Positions 44,821-53,329 of a stretch of DNA of 64,000 nucleotides are shown piece after piece; position 1 is the stretch's first letter, and each line of letters starts with the position of its first letter. The position numbers were made by a program, and so were the translations under genes. This DNA comes from Sphingopyxis sp. Root154 (GTDB lineage: Bacteria; Pseudomonadota; Alphaproteobacteria; Sphingomonadales; Sphingomonadaceae), in contig NZ_LMGI01000004.1 of assembly GCF_001427105.1 (NCBI RefSeq), positions 62,001-126,000 of the forward strand. Reading direction: 5' to 3'. Below the pieces are notes generated by a model that saw only the letters and a list, made by a program, of their open reading frames with translations, did no database searches and was not told the DNA's origin.

Positions 44821-46308
44821 TCAGGGCTTGCGCAGGAACAGCGGATGTTCGGGCAGGCGCGAGCGATCGACAATCTTCCCGCCCGCGATCACCGCCTCGA
44901 CCTTTTCGATATTGCGAATGTCGGCGAGCGGATCGTCCGACAGCAGGACGAGGTCGGCGATCTTGCCGGGCTCGATCGTGCCGAGGTCGGCGCTCATCCG
45001 CGCGGCGGCGGCGCCATGTTTGGTTCCCGCGACGATCGCCTCCATCGGGGTCATGCCGAGTTCGACGAGTCCCTCGATCGCGCGGATCGTGCCGATCCCC
45101 GGCTCGGCCTCGTCGCCCTTGGGCACGCGGCGGAATTCGGGAGCGTCGCCATAGAAGCTGTCGGTCGCCGGGGTGACCCGGCATCCCGCCTTGATCAGCC
45201 GTTCGGCGTTGCGGCGCTGCACGTCCTGATTGTCGTCCATCATTTCGAGCCGCCGCCAGCGTTCGGCGCTGGTCGTCGGGGGCGGCATCTTCGCGATCTT
45301 CGCCTCCAGTTCTGCGCGCTTGGCGAGATGCTTTTTACGATAGTCGCCGGTGATGTAATTCGACCGGATTCCGCACAGCACATCCTTCTTCACGATCAGC
45401 GCGATGAGATCGTCGGGCAGGTCGCGGCTCGTCAGCTCGGGATGCTGGATCAGGTCGATCCCCGCTTCGACTGCGAGCGTCAGTCCTTCCGAACTGGTGG
45501 CGTGCGTCTCGACCGGCTTGCCGCGCTTGTGGGCTTCCTCGACGATCACGGCCTGCTGGCGCGGCGAAAAGCCGATCAGCGCGGGGCGGAGGAAATGGCT
45601 GGTGCCGCCATATTTGATGAAGTCGACTCCCTTGTCGAGATAGTGGTTCATCGCGACGCGCAGCTCGTCGGGCGTCATGTCCATGATCTCTTCGCCCATG
45701 TCCTGTGCGAGCAGGTCGTTCCATTTTTCCTGGAACAGCGACAGGTCCGAATCCTTGGTGAGCGAGAAGGTCAGCGAGAAGGGCCCGCCCCAGCCGAGAA
45801 TGTTGCCCGCCGCCTTAAGCCTCGCGCCGACGACTTCGCCACGGTCGATGCGGTCGCGCACCGTCAGGATCGGCGGCAGTACGCCATAGCTGTCACGCAT
45901 CGTCGTTACGCCATAGGTCAGCGCGCGCTGCGCGAATTCGAGCGCGAGTTCCTCGCCGCGGTCGGCATATTTCAGCGACGTGTCGCGTCGCGCCGGCTGG
46001 CCATAGACCGAGACATGGACATTGCTGTCGATGAAGCCGGGCAGCAGATAGCGACCGCGGCCGTCGATGACTTGCGCCCCCGCCGCATCGGCACCGCCCT
46101 TGGCGATCGAAACGATCCGGCCCTTTTCGACGACGACGGTCATGCCCGGCTTCGGCGGAGCGCCCGTACCGTCGATCAGCGTGACGCCGGTGATGGCGAT
46201 CCGCCCCCCGGCAGGGGACTCCGCACGAGTCGACTGTGGGCCGAAAAGCGCGGAAATCATCAGAAACATGCCAGCAAAAGCGGTTCTAAGACAGTTTGTT
46301 GCGGTCAA
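44821..46308 (-). CDS. exported amidohydrolase (M38-like) with a variant metal motif
   Basis: About 495 residues. After a signal peptide (ending near STRAES) comes the amidohydrolase start ITGVTLIDGTGAPP. The usual HxH on strand 1 is changed: GFIDSNVHV has Asn instead of the first His. The other ligands look present: Lys in DFIKYGG, His in VETHAT, His in LIQHPEL, and Asp in TPATDSF. Relatives hydrolyse Xaa-Pro dipeptides, imidazolonepropionate or similar cyclic amides. GGGGAGGG is placed for the TTG at 46308; an ATG at 46335 is an alternative. The AT-rich GTATAC-type element lies just upstream. Confidence 0.88.
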   Translation of the reverse strand: MTATNCLRTAFAGMFLMISALFGPQSTRAESPAGGRIAITGVTLIDGTGAPPKPGMTVVVEKGRIVSIAKGGADAAGAQVIDGRGRYLLPGFIDSNVHVSVYGQPARRDTSLKYADRGEELALEFAQRALTYGVTTMRDSYGVLPPILTVRDRIDRGEVVGARLKAAGNILGWGGPFSLTFSLTKDSDLSLFQEKWNDLLAQDMGEEIMDMTPDELRVAMNHYLDKGVDFIKYGGTSHFLRPALIGFSPRQQAVIVEEAHKRGKPVETHATSSEGLTLAVEAGIDLIQHPELTSRDLPDDLIALIVKKDVLCGIRSNYITGDYRKKHLAKRAELEAKIAKMPPPTTSAERWRRLEMMDDNQDVQRRNAERLIKAGCRVTPATDSFYGDAPEFRRVPKGDEAEPGIGTIRAIEGLVELGMTPMEAIVAGTKHGAAAARMSADLGTIEPGKIADLVLLSDDPLADIRNIEKVEAVIAGGKIVDRSRLPEHPLFLRKP

Positions 46309-46353
46309 GCGACCCTCCCCGGAAACATGTGGCATTGACTCTTCGAAGATTGA

Positions 46354-46373
46354 GTATATCGTATTTCGTATAC
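46354..46373. promoter_or_regulatory. candidate GntR-regulon operator A
   Basis: Contains TATATCGTAT (46355-46364) and TCGTATAC (46366-46373), between the amidohydrolase (minus) and a plus-strand small gene and TonB receptor. A -10-like TATACT for the minus strand overlaps it. Similar elements lie at 55238, 59437 and 63008. Confidence 0.55.
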
Positions 46374-46397
46374 AGTAATAGCAAAAAAGGGGTCTTG

Positions 46398-46673
46398 ATG
46401 CTGTACCGCGAGGAATTGGCGACGCGTGGCAACGCCGTTTTTTCGCGGATGGCCGCGCGCGCGCCAAAGCTGTCATATCAGACTCAAATGCCCGGAGCCC
46501 GCAAGGGCATTCCGACGATCACCGATCACCGCCCCGCGCGCGATGAAGGGATGTGTTTCCCCTTCGATCCCGCTGCCGGCGAGGGCGCCCAAAGCTCCGA
46601 CATGTTCACCGTTCAGCCAGCCGGGTCGCGGCGCGAAAAATCGCGCCCGTCCCGGGCAAAAAATGGGGGCTGA
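46398..46673 (+). CDS. possible small protein upstream of the TonB receptor
   Basis: 91 residues starting at an ATG with AAGGGG at good spacing, 25 bases past operator A. Codon use is GC-rich like the neighbours, but composition is Arg-rich and without signal peptide or a recognisable domain. It could be a real small gene or a translated leader in the long (about 400-base) 5' region before the receptor. Confidence 0.4.
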   Translation: MLYREELATRGNAVFSRMAARAPKLSYQTQMPGARKGIPTITDHRPARDEGMCFPFDPAAGEGAQSSDMFTVQPAGSRREKSRPSRAKNGG

Positions 46674-46775
46674 GCGGCGTCCGGGGAAGTGTGCAGGAGA
46701 ACGACGTCGCCCGCCGGTCGGGGGGCACAAGCGAAATCAACGACAGGCCAAAGGCCGTACACAGGGAGCGTCCAT

Positions 46776-49706
46776 ATGTCTTACGATCAAACCAATCCGC
46801 AGGTCCGTTTTCGCCGCATACTTCTTGCCACCAGCCTGTTGTCCACCATCCTGCTGCCCGGCGTCGCGTCCGCGCAGGATGTCGCGGTCGACGAAGCCGC
46901 CGCTGAAGCGCCGACCGACATCATCGTGACGGGGTCGCGCCTGCAGCGCACCGACCTGACCGCGCCGAGCCCGATCACGGTCGTCGGACAGGAAGACGTC
47001 CAGCTGTCGGGCAACCTCACGCTCGAAAAGACGATGAACGAATTCCCGCAGCTCGCCTCGGGCAACACCTCGACCGTCAACAATGGCGGCGGCGCGGGCG
47101 TGCTGGCGGCGAATCTGCGCGGTCTGGGCGAAACGCGGACGCTGACTTTGGTCAACGGGCGCCGCTTCATCCCGGCCAACGCAAACGGCTCGGTCGACTT
47201 GACCAGCATCCCCGACGCCCTGATCAAGCGCGTCGAGGTGATCACCGGCGGCGCGTCGGCCGTCTATGGTTCGGACGCGATCGCGGGCGCGGTCAACTTC
47301 ATCCTCGACGATAATTTCGAGGGCCTTGAGATGTCCGCGCAGGCCGGCATTTCGGACCGCGGCGATGCCGCATCGAAGAAGATCGATATCACTTTCGGCG
47401 CCGACATCGGCGGCGGGCGCGGCAATGTCGCGATCTCGGGCGCCTGGGCCCGGCAGGATTCGATCACGCAGGCCGACCGTCCGTTCGGCGTGCTGCCGCT
47501 CGCCGAAGTCGGCGGCGCGCTGGTCTATTCGGGATCGGGCAACATCCCAGGCACGCGCGTGCCGCTCAGCCTGGCGCAGCGCAACGCTCTCGTCGGCGTC
47601 AACCTGACGCCGAGCGGCCCCTGCACCTCGATCACCGGCATCCGTTTCGGCGAGGGCGGCACGCCCATGCCCTATTGCCAGCCCGAGGACACCTACAACT
47701 ACGCGCCGTTCAACCTGCTCCAGCGCCCGCTCGAACGCATCAACTTCTCGGCGCTCGCGCATTATGACGTGACCGACCACATCACCGCCTATGCCGAAGC
47801 CTTCTTCGTCAACGCGAAGAATAATTCGAAGCTGGCGCCCGACAGCTTCACGCCGGTGACGCCGGGTGCTGCTTCGCAAACGTTGCTCGTTCCCAACTAT
47901 GCGACCAGCGCCAGCCTCTCGCCGACGGTACGGGACTTTTTCATCAACAACGCCCGAACCTTCGATCCCGATGGCGACGGCACCGCGGCGGTAGTCGGCG
48001 GCGGCCGCCGCGCCGACGAGCTTGGCACGCGCGACAGCTTCTTCGAACGGCAATCCTATGCGGTCACCACCGGCCTGCGCGGCGATTTCGACATCGGCAA
48101 GCAGAACTGGCGCTGGGATGCCTTTTATCAATATCTGCGCAACCGCACCGACACGCGTGCGGAAGGCGTGATCAACCAGACGCGGCTCAGCCTCGGACTC
48201 GATTCGATCGTCAACGGAGCGGGCCAGGTCGTTTGCCGGTCGGGAGTCCCGGGCTGCGTCCCCGTCTCGATCTTCGGCCTCGGTTCGATCACCCCCCAAG
48301 CCGGTGCCTATCTGACGCCGACGCGTGCCAGCAACGACATCTTCGAACGCCAGGTCGCCGGCGCCTCGCTGAGCGGCACGTTGTTCGACCTGCCCGCCGG
48401 CCCGGTGGCGGTCGCGGTGGGCGTCGAATATCGCAAGGACAGCTATCAGTCGACGCCGAGCGCGATGGACCTCAACAAGGAATATGGTGCCGCGTCGAAC
48501 AACGCGCTGTCGGGTTCGTTCGACGTCAAGGAAATCTTCGGCGAAATCCGCATCCCGATCCTGTCGGACACGCCCTTCTTCGACACGCTCGCGATCGAAG
48601 GGGCCGCGCGCTATTCGGACTATTCGACCGTCGGCGGCGTCTTTACTTGGAAAGCGGGCGGCGAATGGGCGCCGGTCAGCTGGGTCCGCATTCGCGGTGC
48701 GTATAACAGCGCGATCCGCGCACCGAACATCAGCGAGCTGTTTTCGGCGACGGGTCAGGGCTTCACCGGGGGCACCGATCCGTGCGCGCGTCCGAACCTG
48801 ACCGGCACCGATCCCCGCAGCCAGCAGTTGCGCGATTTCTGCGTCGCGCAGGGCGTCCCTTCGGGGGATATCACCAACTTCACCCAGGCGACGCTCGGCG
48901 TCACGCAGGAATCGGGCGGCAATCCCAATCTGACCGAAGAGAAATCGAAGACCTATACGATCGGCGCGGTGATCTCGCCGCCGTTCATCCCGCGCCTCAA
49001 CATTACCGTCGATTATTTCAACGTCGAGGTGAAGGGCGCGATCACGACGATCAACGCGCAGCAGACGATGAACGACTGCTACACCAACCTCGACGCCAAC
49101 AGCCCGACCTGCCTGGCCATCTCTCGCCTGCCGAGCGGCCAGATCGACCATGTCAGCACCGCCCAGAATAATATCGGGGCGCTCAAGGTCCGCGGCCTCG
49201 ACGTCCAGGGCGACTATACCATTCCGCTTCCGGCGGCGCTCGGCGACGATGCCAGCCTGCGCCTGACCGGCGTTGCGAGCTGGCTGTTCGAGCGCTCGAC
49301 GCAAGTGCTCAGCGCCAACGCGCCGCAGGATTGCGCCGGCTTCTATGGCGCGGGTTGTTCGACCGGCACCGGCGGGTTCATCGTTCCGGACTTCAAGCTG
49401 AATCTCGGCGCCGCCTATACCAGCGGTCCGCTCAGCATCCGCGGCCAGGCCCGCATGATCGGCGGCCTCAAGCCCTACAAGACCGTGACCACGATCGTGA
49501 AGTCGGCTCCGGCCACCTGGTATTTCGATCTGACGAGCACGTTCGAGATCAACGACAACTTCACCTTCTTCGCCGGCGTCGACAATCTGCTCGACAAGAT
49601 GCCGCCGATCCTCGGCACCACTTTCGTCGGCGACGCCAATGTCGACGTGTCGCTCTACGACACGCTCGGCAGGCGCTATTTCGCCGGTGTCCGGATGAAG
49701 TTCTAA
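46776..49706 (+). CDS. TonB-dependent outer membrane receptor of the peptide/hydroxyproline locus
   Basis: 976 residues with GGGAG before the ATG. Signal peptide ends at VASAQD; the TonB-box region is TDIIVTGSRL; the plug has LRGLGETRTLTLVNGRR and AVYGSDAIAGAVNFI; the rest is a beta-barrel ending GVRMKF, with a terminal Phe as outer-membrane proteins prefer. It stands between two amidohydrolase genes and ahead of a DUF885 peptidase gene, so a peptide or glycopeptide ligand is likely. A terminator follows. Confidence 0.95.
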   Translation: MSYDQTNPQVRFRRILLATSLLSTILLPGVASAQDVAVDEAAAEAPTDIIVTGSRLQRTDLTAPSPITVVGQEDVQLSGNLTLEKTMNEFPQLASGNTSTVNNGGGAGVLAANLRGLGETRTLTLVNGRRFIPANANGSVDLTSIPDALIKRVEVITGGASAVYGSDAIAGAVNFILDDNFEGLEMSAQAGISDRGDAASKKIDITFGADIGGGRGNVAISGAWARQDSITQADRPFGVLPLAEVGGALVYSGSGNIPGTRVPLSLAQRNALVGVNLTPSGPCTSITGIRFGEGGTPMPYCQPEDTYNYAPFNLLQRPLERINFSALAHYDVTDHITAYAEAFFVNAKNNSKLAPDSFTPVTPGAASQTLLVPNYATSASLSPTVRDFFINNARTFDPDGDGTAAVVGGGRRADELGTRDSFFERQSYAVTTGLRGDFDIGKQNWRWDAFYQYLRNRTDTRAEGVINQTRLSLGLDSIVNGAGQVVCRSGVPGCVPVSIFGLGSITPQAGAYLTPTRASNDIFERQVAGASLSGTLFDLPAGPVAVAVGVEYRKDSYQSTPSAMDLNKEYGAASNNALSGSFDVKEIFGEIRIPILSDTPFFDTLAIEGAARYSDYSTVGGVFTWKAGGEWAPVSWVRIRGAYNSAIRAPNISELFSATGQGFTGGTDPCARPNLTGTDPRSQQLRDFCVAQGVPSGDITNFTQATLGVTQESGGNPNLTEEKSKTYTIGAVISPPFIPRLNITVDYFNVEVKGAITTINAQQTMNDCYTNLDANSPTCLAISRLPSGQIDHVSTAQNNIGALKVRGLDVQGDYTIPLPAALGDDASLRLTGVASWLFERSTQVLSANAPQDCAGFYGAGCSTGTGGFIVPDFKLNLGAAYTSGPLSIRGQARMIGGLKPYKTVTTIVKSAPATWYFDLTSTFEINDNFTFFAGVDNLLDKMPPILGTTFVGDANVDVSLYDTLGRRYFAGVRMKF

Positions 49707-49718
49707 AAACTTGCTCCC

Positions 49719-49757
49719 GGCCGGCGGCGCGTCACTGCTCCGCCGGCCTTTCTTTTT
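49719..49757 (+). terminator. Rho-independent terminator after the TonB receptor
   Basis: A 9-bp perfect stem GGCCGGCGG / CCGCCGGCC followed by TTTCTTTTT. It lies only about 20 bases before the next gene, so it may allow partial read-through and lower the enzyme level relative to the receptor. Confidence 0.88.
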
Positions 49758-49779
49758 CCGCTATGGAAGGCCCTATTTC

Positions 49780-51426
49780 ATGACCTTCAAACCGCGTCGT
49801 ATCGCCGCCCTGATGGCGGCCGCTTCTTTATTCGCCGCCCTCCCCGTCACCACCGCAGCGGCGCCCGCGTCGGCCGGACAGACGGCGGCCGACGTCATCC
49901 CCGCGCGCACCGAAGGAATCGGTCCGTTCAAGCGCGTCGTGCTGCGCAACGTCACCATGATCGACGGCACCGGCGCGCCCGCGCAGGGGCCGTTCGATAT
50001 CGTGATCGAGAACGACCGCATCGCGCAGATCAAGTCGATCGGCTCCCCCGGCGCGATCGATCCCACCGAGCGCGCCGCGCCCGGCGACCAGGAGATGGAC
50101 CTTACCGGCTATTATGTGATGCCGGGCTTCGTCGACGCGCACGTCCACCTTCATTCGCTCAGCGATTCGCAGAAGGTGCCGTCGGACTACATCCTCAAGC
50201 TGTGGATGGCCCACGGCATCACCTCGGTCCGCGACCTTGGCAGCGGTCACCCGATCGAATGGCTGGTCGACATCAAGAAGCGCAGCGAGCGCAACGAGAT
50301 CGTCGCCCCGCGGATCGACATCTATCCGATGTTCCACCAGATTCGCGGGCCGGTGAACGACGCGGCGACAGCGCGCGCAGTTATCCAGGAGGCGAAGAAG
50401 CGCGGCGCCGACGGCATCAAGTTCATCGGCGGGGCGCCCGAGGATGTGCTCTTCGCCGCGATCGATGAGACGAAGAAGCTCGGGCTGCACAGCACGATGC
50501 ACCATGCGCAGCAGCTCGTCGCCTATGCCGATGTGGTGGACACGTCGGGCGCCGGTCTTGAAAGCATGGAGCATTGGTACGGGCTGCCCGAGGCGATGTT
50601 CACCGACAAGCGCGTCCAGTCCTTCCCAACCGACTTCATCAACAACGACGAGCAGATGCGCTTCGGCGAAGCCGGGAAGCTGTGGGCGCAAACCGCCGAG
50701 CCCGGGTCGGACGCGTGGAACAAGGTGATGGACACCTTGCTCGAGCGCAAGTTCGTGCTCGACCCGACCTTCACCGCTTACCTGACCAGCCGCGACTTCA
50801 TGCGCATGAGCCGCGCGAGCTGGCACGACGAATATACGATGCCCGCGCTGTGGGACTATTACCGCCCGAGCCGCGTCAACCACGGCGCCTACTGGTTCGA
50901 CTGGACCACCGAGCATGAGATGGCGTGGAAGGACAATTACCGGCGCTGGATGCGCTTCGTGAACGATTACAAGAATCGCGGCGGCCGGGTGACGATCGGC
51001 AGCGACGCCGGCTATATCTATAACCTCTATGGCTTCGGCTATATCCAGGAGATGGAGCTGATGCGCGAGGCGGGCTTCAGCTCGCTCGAGGTGATCCACG
51101 CCGCGACGCAGGAAGGCGCCCGGCTGCTCGGCCATGACGACCAGGTCGGGACAATCCGCGTCGGCCGCAAGGCCGACCTCGTCGTCGTGAAGGGCAATCC
51201 GCTCGCCAACCTCAAGCTGCTGTTCGGCACCGGATCGGTGCGGCTGAACGATGCGACGGGCAAGGTCGAGCGCGTCGGCGGCATCGCCTACACGATCAAG
51301 GACGGCATCATCTACGACGCGGCGAAGCTGCGCGCCGAAATTCGCGACATGGTGGCGAAATCGAAGGCCGAGCGCGGCTTGCCGCCGGGGCCGATGGTGA
51401 TCGAAAATGCAGGGACCGCGAACTGA
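49780..51426 (+). CDS. exported amidohydrolase (M38-like, metal motif intact)
   Basis: 548 residues. Signal peptide of about 27 residues (ending near TAAAPA), then the canonical binding pattern: LRNVTMIDGTGAP, GFVDAHVHLHS (HxH), Lys in DGIKFIGG, His in LHSTMHH, His in SMEHW and Asp in TIGSDAGY. The family acts on cyclic amides or Xaa-Pro type dipeptides with one or two metals. It differs from the other amidohydrolase (44821-46308), which has lost the first His. A role in splitting Pro/Hyp dipeptides is plausible from context but unproven. Confidence 0.93.
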   Translation: MTFKPRRIAALMAAASLFAALPVTTAAAPASAGQTAADVIPARTEGIGPFKRVVLRNVTMIDGTGAPAQGPFDIVIENDRIAQIKSIGSPGAIDPTERAAPGDQEMDLTGYYVMPGFVDAHVHLHSLSDSQKVPSDYILKLWMAHGITSVRDLGSGHPIEWLVDIKKRSERNEIVAPRIDIYPMFHQIRGPVNDAATARAVIQEAKKRGADGIKFIGGAPEDVLFAAIDETKKLGLHSTMHHAQQLVAYADVVDTSGAGLESMEHWYGLPEAMFTDKRVQSFPTDFINNDEQMRFGEAGKLWAQTAEPGSDAWNKVMDTLLERKFVLDPTFTAYLTSRDFMRMSRASWHDEYTMPALWDYYRPSRVNHGAYWFDWTTEHEMAWKDNYRRWMRFVNDYKNRGGRVTIGSDAGYIYNLYGFGYIQEMELMREAGFSSLEVIHAATQEGARLLGHDDQVGTIRVGRKADLVVVKGNPLANLKLLFGTGSVRLNDATGKVERVGGIAYTIKDGIIYDAAKLRAEIRDMVAKSKAERGLPPGPMVIENAGTAN

Positions 51427-51448
51427 TCCGGACGGACAAAGGGAGAAA

Positions 51449-53242
51449 ATGATGAACGGAGTTTCGGTGGCGCGGACGGTCGCGCTGGCGCTGGCGGCCT
51501 TTACCGCGCACGCGGCAATCGCCCAGGCACCCACGTCGGGCAGCGCGGATGCACGATTGAAGGCGCTGTACGAGCGCGAATGGGACTGGCGTCAGCAGCA
51601 GGGGCTGCGCAGCGGCCGCGGCGGCGATGGCGACGGCCCGACGCATCTGCCCAGGGTCGACGCCGCGACGCAAAAGGCGCGGCTCGATTACTGGACCAGG
51701 GCGCTCGCCGAACTCGATGCGATCCCCGCCGATCAGCTTTCGCCCGAAGAGAAGATCAACGCCGCGGTGTTCCGCCAGTCGATCGAAACGATGGCGAACG
51801 ACATCAAATACAAGACTTATGAGGCGCCGTTCAACGCCGACACCTTCTTCTGGTCGGGGCTCAATCCGCGCAGCGGCGGTTTCGCGACCGCGCAGGCGTA
51901 TCGCAACTATATCGCGCGTATGCGCGACATCCCGCGCTTCTTCGACGAGCAGACCGCCAATATGCGCGCCGGGCTCGCGCGCGGTTTCAGCGTTCCGCAG
52001 ATCGCGGTGCAGGGCCGCGACGTCACGATCAAACCGTACCTGCCCGCCGATCAGACCAACTCATTCTACGACGCGTTCAAGGAAATGCCCTCGACGATCC
52101 CCGCAGCCGAACAGGCCGCGCTGCGCGCCGAGGGCGAGAAGGTGATCCGCGAGACCGTCGCGCCCGCCTATGCCAAGCTCTACGCATTCATCCGTGACGA
52201 CTATATGAAGAAGGCGCGCACCACGCTGGCGGGGGAGAAGCAACCCGACGGCCCGGCCTTCTATCAGGCGCAGATCAAGGGTTTCACGACGCTCGACCTG
52301 ACGCCCGAGCAGATCCACCAGATGGGGCTCAAGGAAGTCGCGCGGATCAAGGCCGAGATGGAGCAGGTGAAGGCGAGCACCGGGTTCAAGGGCGACATGC
52401 CGGCGTTCCTGAAGTTCCTGCGTACCGATCCGCAATTCTATCCCAAGACGCCTTACGAGCTGCTCGCCAAATCCTCTTATGTCGCGAAGCGGATGGACGC
52501 GAAGCTGCCCGAGACGATCGGCTTCCTGCCGCGGCGGCGCTTTGCGATCCTGCCGGTGCCGCCGGCGCTGGCGCCGATCTATACCGGCGGGCGCGGCGGG
52601 CTCGAAAGCTGCCTGATGAACACCTATGATCTGCCGTCGCGGCCGCTCTACACGCTGACCGCGCTCACCATCCACGAATGCAATCCGGGGCACAGCTTCC
52701 AGTCGGCGGTTGCGCAGGAAGCGACGCGCCGCCCGGCATTTCGGCGCGGCACGGGCTTTTCAGGCTATGGCGAGGGCTGGGCGCTCTATTGGGAATGGAT
52801 GGGCAGCAAGCTTGGCATGTACGAGACGCCGTACGAGGATTTCGGCCGCCTCTCCTATGAAATGTGGCGCGCGTCGCGGCTCGTGATCGACACCGGCCTC
52901 CACCATTATGGCTGGAGCCGGCAGCAGGCGCAGGACTATCTGCGCGGCAACACCGCGCTGTCCGAGCATGAGATCACGACCGAGATCGATCGCTATATCG
53001 CATGGCCGGGACAGGCACTGGCGTACAAGCTCGGCGAGATGCTGATCCGCCGCAAGCGCGCCGAAGCCGAAGCCGCGCTCGGCGACAAGTTCGACCAGCG
53101 CAACTTCCACGACGCGATCCTCGCGCTGGGTTCGGTGCCGCTGCCGGTGCTCGAAGCGCGGCTCGACCAGTTCATCGCCGACGGCGGCGTGAACCCGCCG
53201 GGCTTCAACCCCGCGCTGCCGGAGGTCGCCAGCGCGCCGTAG
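51449..53242 (+). CDS. DUF885 family metallopeptidase, exported
   Basis: About 597 residues with GGGAGAAA before the ATG and a signal peptide ending at AIAQAP. The zinc motif is HECNPGH in the second half, and GYGEGWALYWEWMG is the conserved block that follows. DUF885 members are oligopeptidases or dipeptidases of the M32-like gluzincin type. It is the last plus-strand gene before a strong terminator and probably shares its transcript with the amidohydrolase upstream (23-base gap). Confidence 0.93.
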   Translation: MMNGVSVARTVALALAAFTAHAAIAQAPTSGSADARLKALYEREWDWRQQQGLRSGRGGDGDGPTHLPRVDAATQKARLDYWTRALAELDAIPADQLSPEEKINAAVFRQSIETMANDIKYKTYEAPFNADTFFWSGLNPRSGGFATAQAYRNYIARMRDIPRFFDEQTANMRAGLARGFSVPQIAVQGRDVTIKPYLPADQTNSFYDAFKEMPSTIPAAEQAALRAEGEKVIRETVAPAYAKLYAFIRDDYMKKARTTLAGEKQPDGPAFYQAQIKGFTTLDLTPEQIHQMGLKEVARIKAEMEQVKASTGFKGDMPAFLKFLRTDPQFYPKTPYELLAKSSYVAKRMDAKLPETIGFLPRRRFAILPVPPALAPIYTGGRGGLESCLMNTYDLPSRPLYTLTALTIHECNPGHSFQSAVAQEATRRPAFRRGTGFSGYGEGWALYWEWMGSKLGMYETPYEDFGRLSYEMWRASRLVIDTGLHHYGWSRQQAQDYLRGNTALSEHEITTEIDRYIAWPGQALAYKLGEMLIRRKRAEAEAALGDKFDQRNFHDAILALGSVPLPVLEARLDQFIADGGVNPPGFNPALPEVASAP

Positions 53243-53265
53243 GAATTTCCGTCATCCTGACACTG

Positions 53266-53299
53266 GGGCGGCCGCAGCGATGCGGTCGCCCTCTTTTTT
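53266..53299 (+). terminator. Rho-independent terminator
   Basis: Stem GGGCGGCCGC / GCGGTCGCCC (one G.U pair) with a 6-base loop, followed by TCTTTTTT. It closes the DUF885 peptidase gene. Confidence 0.9.
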
Positions 53300-53329
53300 G
53301 AGGGATAGCTTCGATCGCCGTCACTTGCC

